This document shows positions 7,841-16,016 of a stretch of DNA of 38,050 bases, piece by piece. How positions within the stretch are numbered: position 1 is the first letter of the stretch; each line of letters starts with the position of its first letter. The notes beneath the pieces are model-generated. The model was not told the DNA's origin and did no database searches. It worked only from the letters and a program-made list of their open reading frames with translations. The translations under genes were made by a program, and so were the position numbers. Origin of the DNA: Microcaldota archaeon (GTDB lineage: Archaea; Micrarchaeota; Micrarchaeia; Anstonellales; Anstonellaceae); NCBI GenBank assembly GCA_026413765.1, contig JAOAKI010000008.1:1-38050 (forward strand), read 5' to 3'.

Positions 7841-8920
7841 ATGAATGTATTTCAGAAGAATGGGGGGAAAAATAATGATACTGAAGTAAACAATCTGAAA
7901 AACTCTAAGATCAGCACATTCTTTAATCGTATTTTGGGTAAGGAAAAGGGAGAAGAGAAGGACAATAGCAATCTGAAAAACTCGATCAGCACATTCTTTA
8001 ATCGTTTTTTGGGTAAGGAAAAGGGAGAAGAGAAGGACAAGAGGACAGAAGAAAATTTTGGCTCGGGTTGGGTTAGTTTTGAAGAAAAAGAAATCGAGAA
8101 GAAATCTCTGAAAAGTAGAATGAATATTAAGGAGAAAGTTGGAAAAATTAAAGGTTATATTAAGAATACAGGTAAATATGTTAAAACTGGTTTGTCGATT
8201 TTTGTCAATCCAGATATTGTATCAACTGGAGTTAAAGCAAGCATAATTGGTCTTGCGGCAGGAGGGATTGGAAACTTTCTTTACACTGGAAGATTTTCTG
8301 TCATTCAAAACGCTCTTATGAGCGCATCAAGTTGGATAGTTGCAAATCCGCTAATAACTGCAGGAGTAATTGTGGCGATTGCGTCGTTCAAGACGATAAT
8401 TGAAAAAATCTTTAAGCCGAAAAACGAGCTTACTGAAGAAAAAATAAACACGTACAGTGCAATAAAGAAAATAACAGAAAAGATTGGCCTTTCTTACTAT
8501 ATAATAAAACAGCCCCTATTGATTGCAGCAGGAGTGCTTGCAGGTGCTGACCTTGTAGTCGGCATGGCGCAAGGAGGGTTCTTTGGAGGTATTGGGAAGG
8601 TTATTTGGGATATTGGGAAAATAATTGGGATGGCAGGAAATGCCATCTATTCTAACCCAATACCAGTAATTGGAGCGATATTCGTGATGATGTCGATCAG
8701 AAAATTCCAGAAAAAAGTTTCTTCGACTGCTTCAAGAAAATTGGATGAAATGATTACTAAATTGGAAAGAGCAGAAGATAAGAAATTGAACGAGATTGCA
8801 TTTGAAGTCACAAAAGAGATGGCAGTTGACCCAGTTAAGGCGCTTCAATTGTTAGAGGAAAAAGTTGGGAGAGATGGAATTTCAAGGCTGAAGAATGACC
8901 CTCTAGAAGGGCGGCTTTGA
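7841..8920 (+). CDS. Multi-pass membrane protein of unknown function with duplicated N-terminal segment
   Basis: A 359-residue protein, not recognised. The first ~90 residues are polar and highly charged and contain a near-perfect tandem repeat of 24-25 residues (ISTFFNR.LGKEKGEEKD twice). A basic linker and several hydrophobic segments follow: around GVKASIIGLAAGGIGNFL, ANPLITAGVIVAIASF, LLIAAGVLAGADLVVGMAQG and NPIPVIGAIFVMMSI. The last ~70 residues form a charged helical tail. Codon use is richer in ATA, AAA and GGA than in the flanking genes. It is a single-gene unit on the opposite strand to its left and right neighbours. The composition and isolation allow a recently acquired or fast-evolving gene. 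Confidence 0.7.
   Translation: MNVFQKNGGKNNDTEVNNLKNSKISTFFNRILGKEKGEEKDNSNLKNSISTFFNRFLGKEKGEEKDKRTEENFGSGWVSFEEKEIEKKSLKSRMNIKEKVGKIKGYIKNTGKYVKTGLSIFVNPDIVSTGVKASIIGLAAGGIGNFLYTGRFSVIQNALMSASSWIVANPLITAGVIVAIASFKTIIEKIFKPKNELTEEKINTYSAIKKITEKIGLSYYIIKQPLLIAAGVLAGADLVVGMAQGGFFGGIGKVIWDIGKIIGMAGNAIYSNPIPVIGAIFVMMSIRKFQKKVSSTASRKLDEMITKLERAEDKKLNEIAFEVTKEMAVDPVKALQLLEEKVGRDGISRLKNDPLEGRL
7892..8040 (+). repeat. In-frame tandem duplication inside the membrane protein gene
   Basis: Copy 1 (7892-7965, 74 bases) and copy 2 (7970-8040, 71 bases) differ only by a 3-base TAA insertion and one A/T change. The reading frame is kept across both. The near identity points to a recent duplication. Confidence 0.9.
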
Positions 8921-8953
8921 AAAGGCAAGGCAGAGGCAAGTGGTGACTTTTGC

Positions 8954-9211
8954 CTAATACTTAAACAAATCTCTTACTGCCTGCTCGATATTTTCGGTCA
9001 TTTCTTTTGTGGCAGTCTCAGAAGGCTTAGGCTGGCTTGATTGGGGAGGCTGAAAACCAAGCAGAGAGGATAGGCTTACATGAATGCTTGCAAGGCAGGA
9101 AGGGCATCTTCCTGACACGGCAACCTCATCCACCAGCATTTCAGAGGCAAACTCAAATGAGGATGCCGCTCCGCACTTGCAAGTGAAATATTTTTTGACC
9201 GATACCACCAA
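8954..9211 (-). CDS. Small zinc-ribbon protein
   Basis: An 85-residue protein with a Cys11-x-Cys13 ... Cys36-x2-Cys39 arrangement (TCKCG, GRCPSC), the pattern of a treble-clef or zinc ribbon site. A Pro/Ser/Gln linker (about 52-68) and a short acidic helix follow. It starts at TTG (9211) or the next codon, GTG (9208), after a GGTGGTGG run. It lies 56 bases after the GlmS stop on the same strand and may be cotranscribed. Function unknown; nucleic-acid or protein binding is typical for such folds. Confidence 0.6.
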   Translation of the reverse strand: MVVSVKKYFTCKCGAASSFEFASEMLVDEVAVSGRCPSCLASIHVSLSSLLGFQPPQSSQPKPSETATKEMTENIEQAVRDLFKY

Positions 9212-9267
9212 ACCACCACCACAAAATGCACATGCTCAGTTAATAATGCTTGCTCCGAAATGAACAA

Positions 9268-11025
9268 TTACTCGACTGTGACTGATTTTGCAAGGTTTCT
9301 TGGCTTGTCCGGGTCTCTTCCAAGCTTTGTTGCCATGTAATATGCCAGAAGCTGCAGAGGAATTACATAAACGATGGGGATTTCTTCGGTTTCGCAGGGC
9401 GGAAGCTTGATGCAAAGCTTTGATTTCTCAAATGCCTCTTTGCTGTCTGAAACTATGACGATTTGCGCATTTCTTGCCTTGCATTCCTGGATGTTGGAAA
9501 GCATTTTTGGGAGATTCTGGCTGGAGGGAGCAAGAGCAACCACCACGACGTTCTCATCCAAAAGCGAAAGCGGGCCGTGCTTCAATTCTCCTGCAGGATA
9601 GGCTTCCGCATGCAAATAGGTGATCTCCTTCAGCTTGAGTGCGCCTTCCAATGCGGCAGGGAAAGCCATTCCCCTTCCGATGAAAAAGAAATCTTTTCTC
9701 TTACAAAGAATCGAAGCGATTTTTTCTATCTCCTCAGAGCTTTTCATCAGCTGGGCGATTTTTGAAGGCAAGCCGTGCAGCTTTGCAAGCTGTGCCTTTT
9801 TGCCGCTGAGCAAAAGGGCAATTTTGAGCAAGACTGCAAGCTGGCAGATGAATGATTTCGTCGCCACCACCGCGATTTCTGGCCCTGCTCCAATCAAGAC
9901 ATTTGCGTCGGCCTCGCGGTAAAGCGAGCTTCCTGCGACATTCGTGATTGCAATTATTTTTGCCCCCTTGCCTTTCGCAAACCTCACTGCGGCAAGCGTG
10001 TCGGCAGTTTCCCCTGACTGGCTGATTGCAACCACTACCTTGTCTTTTCCAGACCACAAGTTGGCAAATTCCGAGCCTATGATCACATCCACCACTGTCC
10101 CTGTGCCTGCTTGCAATGCTGTCTTGAACACAAGGCCAGCATAATAGGAGCTGCCGCATGCCACAACGCAGAAAGATTTTTGGTTTTTCAAAAGTTGGAC
10201 CGCTGCAGAGACATCTGCCGCAAGCGCCTCTTTTACTTTTTCTTCCTGCTCTGAAATTTCCTTGAGCATAAAGTGGGGGTAGCCGCCTTTTTCTGCCATC
10301 TGGGCGGTCCACTCAACATAATGGACTGCTCTTTCAGCTGGCATTCCTTCCTTGTTGTATATCAGGCATTTGCCGCTGGTCAAAATCGCTCTATCGCCGT
10401 TTTCCAGGTAGATGACTTTTTTGGTATATGGAAGCAATGCAGGCACGTCGCTTGCGCAAAACATCTCTCCTCTGCCAACTCCAATAATCAGTGGTGACCC
10501 ATTTCTTGCCAAATAAAGCGTTTGCTGGCCTTTTTTCATTGCGGCAATAGCCCAGCTTCCCGAAAGCTTGGAGATTGCGGAGGCAAACGCATCCGCCGCG
10601 TTTTTTGTACTTTTTAGCTCTTCTTCAAACAGATGCGCAATTACTTCGGTGTCAGTTTCGGATGTGAAAGAATGCCCGCCAGCAATCAAATTCATTTTCA
10701 ACTCATCAAAATTCTCAATCACGCCATTGTGGACGATGAAAACCTCTTTTTTGCAATCACAATGCGGATGAGCATTTTGCTTTGTGACTCCCCCGTGCGT
10801 GGCCCACCTTGTGTGCCCAATCCCAACCTGACCGCTAAGCTGCAAAAAATTGTACTTGGAGTGGATTTGCTCTATCCTTCCGCTGTCTTTTATGACCTTT
10901 ATTTTCTTTTGCCTCTGCGTTGCAATTCCTGCAGAGTCATAGCCGCGATATTCGAGCGCTTTCAGACCCTCATAAAGCACTTGCGAAGCGTTTCGGAAGC
11001 CAACATATCCAATTATGCCGCACAT
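9268..11025 (-). CDS. glmS: Glutamine--fructose-6-phosphate aminotransferase (isomerizing)
   Basis: Makes glucosamine-6-phosphate from fructose-6-phosphate and glutamine, the first step to UDP-GlcNAc and surface glycans. The 585 residues cover the full family length. MCGIIGYVG exposes the catalytic Cys after Met removal; RGYDSAGIA and HTRWATHG belong to the glutaminase domain (about 1-220). Two SIS sugar-isomerase domains follow, with SQSGETADT in the first and EGALKLKEITYLHAEAYPAGELKHGPL in the second. The C-terminus DKPRNLAKSVTVE is the conserved tail that shapes the active site. A TATA-like element near 11047-11060 lies 25-30 bases before the ATG with no Shine-Dalgarno, suggesting a leaderless mRNA. 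GlcNAc demand fits the many N-x-S/T-rich secreted proteins of this window. Confidence 0.96.
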   Translation of the reverse strand: MCGIIGYVGFRNASQVLYEGLKALEYRGYDSAGIATQRQKKIKVIKDSGRIEQIHSKYNFLQLSGQVGIGHTRWATHGGVTKQNAHPHCDCKKEVFIVHNGVIENFDELKMNLIAGGHSFTSETDTEVIAHLFEEELKSTKNAADAFASAISKLSGSWAIAAMKKGQQTLYLARNGSPLIIGVGRGEMFCASDVPALLPYTKKVIYLENGDRAILTSGKCLIYNKEGMPAERAVHYVEWTAQMAEKGGYPHFMLKEISEQEEKVKEALAADVSAAVQLLKNQKSFCVVACGSSYYAGLVFKTALQAGTGTVVDVIIGSEFANLWSGKDKVVVAISQSGETADTLAAVRFAKGKGAKIIAITNVAGSSLYREADANVLIGAGPEIAVVATKSFICQLAVLLKIALLLSGKKAQLAKLHGLPSKIAQLMKSSEEIEKIASILCKRKDFFFIGRGMAFPAALEGALKLKEITYLHAEAYPAGELKHGPLSLLDENVVVVALAPSSQNLPKMLSNIQECKARNAQIVIVSDSKEAFEKSKLCIKLPPCETEEIPIVYVIPLQLLAYYMATKLGRDPDKPRNLAKSVTVE

Positions 11026-11046
11026 GGAAAGCTTTTTTTTGAATTT

Positions 11047-11060
11047 ATTTTTAAATATTT
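11047..11060 (-). promoter_or_regulatory. TATA-like element of glmS
   Basis: AAATATTTAAAAAT on the minus strand, centred about 28 bases before the glmS ATG, with no ribosome binding site between. This is the layout expected for a leaderless archaeal mRNA. Confidence 0.5.
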
Positions 11061-11091
11061 CGCTTAGTGCAACAGAAAGATTAATAAATGG

Positions 11092-11286
11092 CTATAGTAT
11101 CTCAGCAACTGCAAAAGTCCGCTTGACAGTTTTTATTTTTATCTTGATTTTTTGACCTACAGGCGCGCCGGGGATGAAGATGACAAAGCCTTCTATATGT
11201 GCAATCCCGTCCCCTCTTGCGCTTTTTGCCTCAACCAGAACCTCATATTCTTCTCCTTGCTCGACCGGCCTTCCTATCCACTTCAT
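11092..11286 (-). CDS. Stand-alone TRAM-domain protein
   Basis: A 64-residue protein made almost entirely of one TRAM domain: GRPVEQGEEYEVLVEAKSA, then RGDGIAHIEGFVIFIPGA, then VGQKIKIKIKTVKRTFAVAEI. TRAM is an RNA-binding beta-barrel found in tRNA-modifying enzymes; in archaea single-domain versions act as RNA-binding or chaperone-like proteins. A CTTATAAC element centred about 26 bases before the ATG suggests a leaderless transcript. Its specific RNA targets cannot be seen from sequence. Confidence 0.85.
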   Translation of the reverse strand: MKWIGRPVEQGEEYEVLVEAKSARGDGIAHIEGFVIFIPGAPVGQKIKIKIKTVKRTFAVAEIL

Positions 11287-11318
11287 AGGGTTTCTTTTGG
11301 AGCTGCAAGTTATAAGCC

Positions 11319-12365
11319 TTAGCGGAATGGGCGGGTTCTTCTCCTAAGCCTGAAAAGCAGCGGGTTTGAATTGAGCCGTGAAAAAAGCCTGCTGTAGGCG
11401 CGCTCGAATTCTTCAGGGTCAAGGGCTGCCCTCAAGTCTGCCTCGATAAGGATTGCAGGGTATGCATAGGCTTTGTGCAAGCAAGACAAAGAATGGACAA
11501 AGGAGGCAATCTGGGAAAATGTCTTTGGCCCTGCCAGGAATTCAACCCGCAGCGGCCGGTCTTCTTTTGCAGGCCTCAGGTAAAATGACGCGATTTTTTC
11601 TGCCCATTCCCCCAAATCTTTAAGCACTTGATGCTTTGAGGGAGAAGAAGAATACCTGAAAGCTGCGGTGCGCTCTCCTTCATTGAGCAAAAAGAAAAGA
11701 AAGGAGCTGTCAGTTGCGTTGCGGAGCTTTTCTTTTGCAAAATCAATCTGCCCAAGCAGCTCAACAAAGCGCCTGCTTCTGCTGTCCTTGATTATTCCGC
11801 ACAGAGTGCATCCGCTCTGGAAGCATTGCTCATAAAGCTTCCTGTAGAGCTGCACTACCTCTTGGTAGAGGCTGAACAGGCCAGACTCTTCGTTTGGCTT
11901 GTCTGAGACCAATGGGGCAATCGAGCCGTCCAAAAGAAGATAGTCGGGCTGGAATTTCGCCACAATCTCTTGCGCGCAGGAAAGCTCGCTTTTGAGCCTG
12001 ACAAGCCCTTTGTGCCATGCAATCTCGTAGTTTTCAAGCCCTCCCATCACATCATAGTGCGCCTTTGGCAGCGAAGAAGGGTAATAAGAGTGCTTTTTTG
12101 GAGAGCCATTCTCGTATTCAAACACCACGCCTGCAGTGCGGCATACAAGGAAATCGAACCCGTGGAGCTCCTCGCCCACAATCCCGCAGTCCACTGCAGC
12201 AACCTTCGCATCGATGCGCATGCTTTCAACTTTATAGTAAAGTCGCTCTTCAAGCAGATTCTCAAGCTGCTGGATCTGCCGCAGCTTGCTTGCCAGCTGC
12301 TGCCTTTCTTGGGAGATGCTTTCGATTTGCCTTGCAATCTTTTCAAGCTCTTGGCCATCTTGCAT
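11319..12365 (-). CDS. nurA: NurA-type 5'-3' nuclease
   Basis: NurA is the nuclease that works with the HerA ATPase in archaeal DNA end resection. Starting at the ATG at 12365 gives 348 residues, a normal family length. Longer upstream frames overlap the divergent Pth2 gene antisense and are not credible. An N-terminal coiled coil (about 1-45) is followed by motif I AAVDCGIVGEELHG, motif LLLDGSIAPL with the conserved Asp, and IIKDSRSRRF, typical of NurA. A C-terminal AYPAILIEADLRAAL segment resembles the conserved YP...A region. Motif I reads DCG instead of the usual DGS/DGG. HerA and Mre11-Rad50 are not in this window. The start codon and that of pth2 share a 46-base A/T-rich promoter region. 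Confidence 0.8.
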   Translation of the reverse strand: MQDGQELEKIARQIESISQERQQLASKLRQIQQLENLLEERLYYKVESMRIDAKVAAVDCGIVGEELHGFDFLVCRTAGVVFEYENGSPKKHSYYPSSLPKAHYDVMGGLENYEIAWHKGLVRLKSELSCAQEIVAKFQPDYLLLDGSIAPLVSDKPNEESGLFSLYQEVVQLYRKLYEQCFQSGCTLCGIIKDSRSRRFVELLGQIDFAKEKLRNATDSSFLFFLLNEGERTAAFRYSSSPSKHQVLKDLGEWAEKIASFYLRPAKEDRPLRVEFLAGPKTFSQIASFVHSLSCLHKAYAYPAILIEADLRAALDPEEFERAYSRLFSRLNSNPLLFRLRRRTRPFR

Positions 12366-12381
12366 AGTATTTAATAATACA

Positions 12382-12397
12382 ACATATTTTTTATTTG
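12382..12397. promoter_or_regulatory. Shared TATA region between nurA and pth2
   Basis: An A/T-only stretch in the 46-base gap between divergent start codons. It is centred about 26 bases from each ATG, so one element may serve two leaderless transcripts in opposite directions. Confidence 0.45.
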
Positions 12398-12411
12398 CAC
12401 AAGTGGATGCA

Positions 12412-12762
12412 ATGGGGCTCAAGCAAGCAATTGTTGTGCGTTCGGATCTGAAGATGGGGAGGGGCAAGCTTGCAGCGCAAGCTTCGCATGCCTCGCTTTT
12501 GGCATGCCGCATGGCAGAAAAGCACAATAGGGAATACGTAAACGAATGGGAAAAAGAGGGGCAAAAAAAGATTGTGCTCAAAGTAGCCAGTTTGGGCGAG
12601 CTTCTTGAGCTTTACGAAAAAATGAAAAAAGAAATCCCGTGCGCGCTTGTCCAAGATGCAGGGCACACGCAGCTTGAGCCTGGGACGATTACTTGCTTTG
12701 CGGCAGGCCCTGCTCCAGAAGAAAAAGTGGACAAGTTTGTCCGCCATCTCAAGCTATTGTGA
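12412..12762 (+). CDS. pth2: Peptidyl-tRNA hydrolase, archaeal type (Pth2)
   Basis: Releases peptides from peptidyl-tRNA that has dropped off the ribosome. The 116-residue product fits the Pth2 family from end to end: MGLKQAIVVRSDLKMGRGKL, AAQASHASLLAC with the conserved Gln/His region, then PCALVQDAGHTQLEPGTITC with the conserved DAGxTQ motif, and AAGPAPEEKVDKFVRHLKLL. The ATG at 12412 begins at the conserved family N-terminus. The gene overlaps the 3' end of the convergent debranching-enzyme gene by 9 bases. Confidence 0.95.
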   Translation: MGLKQAIVVRSDLKMGRGKLAAQASHASLLACRMAEKHNREYVNEWEKEGQKKIVLKVASLGELLELYEKMKKEIPCALVQDAGHTQLEPGTITCFAAGPAPEEKVDKFVRHLKLL

Positions 12763-14709
12763 TATCTTTTGCTGGAGCTGCTCTTTTGCCAAAAGCTCTC
12801 TTTTGATTTTCACATAGATGCGCAATATTTCTGCAACGCTCCATGCTTGGCTTGGCGCCCCTGCTGGCTTTGCAGTGGAAGGCTCATAAAGCTCAGGCAG
12901 GCTGCCTATGCACCCTTCGCTCATTTTCTCGGCAATCGGCTTCAGCGATGCCAGGATTTGCGGATGGCTTCCGGGATAAACTTTCAGCTGGGCATCATAA
13001 AATGGCCCAAGCAGCCAGGGCCATATCATCCCTTGGTGGTAAGCCCAGTCCCTGCTTTGCGGCCCGCCACGGTAATTCTCGCAATAGCGGCTGTCATCGC
13101 TTGCAAGCGTCTTGAGCCCCAGCGGAGTGTAAAGCTTCGAGCGCACTGCGTTGAACACATATTTTTGCTGCAAGCTGTTCAGGGGGCTTTTTGAAAGTGC
13201 GACTGCAAATATTTGGTTTGGCCTGAAAGATGCGTCATTTGGCTCTATGACATCAAAAAGCCAACCTTCAGTTGAAACAAATTTCTGGAAATTCATCTCA
13301 ACCTGATCGATTATCTGCCTTATCAGATCGGCAGTTTTCCTGTCTTCAAACTTCTCCGCCAGCTCAAGCGCAAACGAAAGCCCGGAGTACCACAATGCGT
13401 TTATCTCGACAGGCTTGCCTTTTCTTGGCGTCACCGCAACCCCGTTGACTTTTGCATCCATCCAAGTGGAGGCAGGCTCTGCAACATAAATCAGTCCATC
13501 CTGGTCCATCCGGACGAGCCGATTGCCTTCCACATAAGAAGCAATTATTTGGCGAATGTATTTCCATAGATGCTCTCTTGTGAAATTTTCATCATGCGTG
13601 TGGTCAAGATAGTGCTTTGCTGCGTTTATGAACCAAAGAGAAGCATCAGCAGAGGTGTAATGGGCAAACTCGTTCTCATCGATGAAGTTTGGGATTAGGC
13701 CGTCTTGCATCATCCTTGCCCATGAAAGCAGCACTTCGCGCGCCAGCGAGTATCTGCCGGTGCACAAAAGCAGTCCTGGCAGCGCTATCATTGCGTCTCT
13801 TGCCCATTCGCTGAACCAGGGGAAGCCTGCGATTATGCCTTTGTGCTTTTCGGTGGCAACCACAAAAGCATCGGACGCGATAAGCAGCCTTTCTGCAAAA
13901 TCAGTCAACTCTATGCCGGCTGCCTTTTTGAACAGGAGTTTGAGGTGCTCAAAGCGGACGGCCTGCTTATCCAAAATGCGCAAGGCGTCCTCAACTTCCA
14001 CATCCTCAAGGGAAGCAATAATGTGCGCCTCCTCTTTTGGACCCATCTTTAGTTCAATTGTGCCTGGACAAGCCAAATTTTCGGTATAATAGTAGCCCCT
14101 TTCTTTCTCTATCTCATATGTCATGTCATAGTACTTTTGGTGGTTGCTCTTTACCGTCCCTTCGTGCGCCCATATCACCATATTGGCAGGAGAGTTAATC
14201 CTAAAGCCTGCCTTTTCGGTGGTGAAGTCCAAATCGCTTTTCCCACGGTCAGCATGGATTTGCCGCGGCGCAAGAAGAGGCGAGATTTTCAGCGTCACTT
14301 CCTCGCCGCAAACAACGCGGTAGGAGACTACTGCGGTACTTTTCCCATAAAGCATCCTGACCGACTTTTCAAGCTTGGTGCTGTCGATTGAATAGTAGAA
14401 AGTTGGGTGGTGGTGGAAGCTGAAGCCTGTTTGGAATTTGTATCCAGTTGGGTAGATAGTGCCAGGGTAAGAATTGGTTGAAAGTGGAAATGTTTTCTCC
14501 CCCAAAACAGCCTCTTCTTCCAGCTTTGAAAGCATCACGTGCCTGTTGCTGCTGCTGCCACCCAGCGGCGCCACCAAAATGCCGTGGTATTTCCTGCTAT
14601 TCATGCCTATGACTGTTGAGGAGGCGTACGCCCCGTTTCCGCTGGCAATCAGCCACTCTAGATATTTTGCTTGTGAGGGGACCAAGTCGAAAGCAGAAAT
14701 CGCTATCAT
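12754..14709 (-). CDS. Glycogen debranching enzyme (amylo-alpha-1,6-glucosidase, GH133 type)
   Basis: Removes alpha-1,6-linked glucose branches from glycogen-like polymer. The 651-residue product starts at the ATG at 14709; upstream in-frame codons lie in the promoter region. The N-terminal beta-sandwich (about 10-215) has NGAYASSTVIGMNSRKYHG and GYKFQTGFSFH, typical of the GDE_N domain. The C-terminal helical catalytic domain has GFPWFSEWARDAMIALPGLL, followed by SADASLWFINAA, TWMDAKVNG and YRGGPQSRDWAYHQGMIWPW, all signatures of archaeal debranching enzymes. It indicates storage polysaccharide turnover. No glycogen synthase or phosphorylase is in this window. A TTTTTATT element centred about 26 bases before the ATG suggests a leaderless mRNA. 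Confidence 0.92.
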   Translation of the reverse strand: MIAISAFDLVPSQAKYLEWLIASGNGAYASSTVIGMNSRKYHGILVAPLGGSSSNRHVMLSKLEEEAVLGEKTFPLSTNSYPGTIYPTGYKFQTGFSFHHHPTFYYSIDSTKLEKSVRMLYGKSTAVVSYRVVCGEEVTLKISPLLAPRQIHADRGKSDLDFTTEKAGFRINSPANMVIWAHEGTVKSNHQKYYDMTYEIEKERGYYYTENLACPGTIELKMGPKEEAHIIASLEDVEVEDALRILDKQAVRFEHLKLLFKKAAGIELTDFAERLLIASDAFVVATEKHKGIIAGFPWFSEWARDAMIALPGLLLCTGRYSLAREVLLSWARMMQDGLIPNFIDENEFAHYTSADASLWFINAAKHYLDHTHDENFTREHLWKYIRQIIASYVEGNRLVRMDQDGLIYVAEPASTWMDAKVNGVAVTPRKGKPVEINALWYSGLSFALELAEKFEDRKTADLIRQIIDQVEMNFQKFVSTEGWLFDVIEPNDASFRPNQIFAVALSKSPLNSLQQKYVFNAVRSKLYTPLGLKTLASDDSRYCENYRGGPQSRDWAYHQGMIWPWLLGPFYDAQLKVYPGSHPQILASLKPIAEKMSEGCIGSLPELYEPSTAKPAGAPSQAWSVAEILRIYVKIKRELLAKEQLQQKISQ

Positions 14710-14772
14710 ATAAGGAAATTTGTATTTGATAATAAAAATGTTTATGTCTGAAGTTTTTGTCTTGTAGTTGGG

Positions 14773-14810
14773 TTTAAAAATCTTGAGAGAAAAATCTGCC
14801 AAAGGAGGTG
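14773..14810 (+). promoter_or_regulatory. TATA box and strong Shine-Dalgarno of the thioredoxin-fold pair
   Basis: TTTAAAA at 14773-14779 predicts a start near 14801. GGAGGTG at 14804-14810 then lies at the beginning of a very short leader and decides for the ATG at 14816 over in-frame upstream codons. Confidence 0.5.
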
Positions 14811-14815
14811 CAACG

Positions 14816-16003
14816 ATGGCGCCAAAAGAAGAAAACATCGAAAAAGGAGAATATGTTATAGGCATAGCGATATTGCTTGCGGCAATCCTGATTTCTGCTT
14901 CAGTTTATCTTTCCGCCACTGGCATTGAGAAGGCAGTGGCAGCTCTAAAGCTGCAAGCGTCTGCGCCCACATCCACACAGCAGGCAAGCCAGCAAATCAA
15001 GCTTTACATCATAAGCGACCGAAGGTGCGCAGATTGTGCAGGTTTGGTTGAGCAGATATTGCCACAGCTTCGGTCAGTGGTTCAAAACTTGGATGTTGAG
15101 CAATATGATTATTCTGACTCGAAAGGAAAGGCGCTGTATATACAATCAGGAGGCGACAAATACCTGCCTTTGTTCCTTTTCGAGCCGACAATCAAGTCCT
15201 CTGCCAGCTATGCGCAGCTTGCCCAATTTCTTGACGAGGCTGGGCAGTATTTGTCATTGCGCATAGGCTCAGAGTTTGACCCTGAAGCAGAAATTTGCGG
15301 AAATGGCATCGATGATGACAAAAACGGAGCAACCGACTGCCAGGACTCTGAATGCAAATCAGACATTTCCTGCATCGAAAAATTGGATAAGCCAAAAGTC
15401 GAGGTTTTTGTGATGAGCTACTGCCCATACGGCATCCAGATGCAAAAAGGGATGCTGCCTGTCGTTGATCTTCTTGGCGACAAGGTCGACTGGAATGTAC
15501 GCTTCGTAAGCTACATAATGCATGGGGAGACTGAGGCTTATGAGAACCAGCTGCAATATTGCCTGCAGCTGCAGAACAAAAGCAAATATTTCAAATATCT
15601 CAGTTGCTTTTTGAACAACTCGAAATCAGAGGAATGCCTTGCAACGATTGATATAGACAAGAAGAAGCTCCAAAGCTGCTTGAATGAAACAGACAGCAAA
15701 TTCAACATAACTGCAAACCTGAAAAACACTGCTACCTATCTGAGTGGGAGATACCCGCTGTTTCTGGTTGACGATGCCGAAAATAAAAAATACGGAGTGC
15801 AGGGCTCGCCGACATTTGTGATCAACGGTGTAGTCAACGAACAGCAAGGCAGAGACCCGCAAAGCATTTTGCGAACTGTCTGCATGGGATTCAAGAACCC
15901 GCCCGCCGAATGCTCTAAGCAGCTTTCTAGCCAAGCCTATGTGCCTGGCTTCGGCTTCAGTTACCAGGCGTCCGGAGCGGTTGCTGCAGGGGCGTGCGGC
16001 TAA
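14816..16003 (+). CDS. Membrane-anchored two-domain thioredoxin-fold protein
   Basis: A 395-residue protein. Residues about 8-35 are an N-terminal anchor, with IEKGEYVIGIAI just before and into the TM helix. A first redoxin-like domain carries DRRCADCAGL (CxxC). A short CGNGIDDDKNGATDCQDSEC segment follows, with the spacing of an Asp-rich calcium-binding loop closed by Cys. A second DsbA/GILT-like domain has VMSYCPYGIQMQKG with a CPYG motif, a Cys-rich helical insert (SCFLNNSKSEECL) and the cis-Pro loop QGSPTFVINGV. The active sites face outward, so disulfide exchange on exported proteins is likely. It is followed 13 bases later by a second protein with the same anchor. A single-Cys CPYG instead of CxxC suggests reductase or isomerase chemistry, but this is open. 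Confidence 0.8.
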   Translation: MAPKEENIEKGEYVIGIAILLAAILISASVYLSATGIEKAVAALKLQASAPTSTQQASQQIKLYIISDRRCADCAGLVEQILPQLRSVVQNLDVEQYDYSDSKGKALYIQSGGDKYLPLFLFEPTIKSSASYAQLAQFLDEAGQYLSLRIGSEFDPEAEICGNGIDDDKNGATDCQDSECKSDISCIEKLDKPKVEVFVMSYCPYGIQMQKGMLPVVDLLGDKVDWNVRFVSYIMHGETEAYENQLQYCLQLQNKSKYFKYLSCFLNNSKSEECLATIDIDKKKLQSCLNETDSKFNITANLKNTATYLSGRYPLFLVDDAENKKYGVQGSPTFVINGVVNEQQGRDPQSILRTVCMGFKNPPAECSKQLSSQAYVPGFGFSYQASGAVAAGACG

Positions 16004-16016
16004 AAGGAGGGAGAGC

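Noticed and set aside
12366-12581. Longer NurA N-terminus starting at 12581
   Set aside because: The extra 72 residues would overlap pth2 antisense and replace a clear leaderless start at 12365.
14710-14865. Longer debranching enzyme start at 14865
   Set aside because: The extension overlaps the divergent thioredoxin-fold gene and its promoter; the family N-terminus fits ATG 14709.
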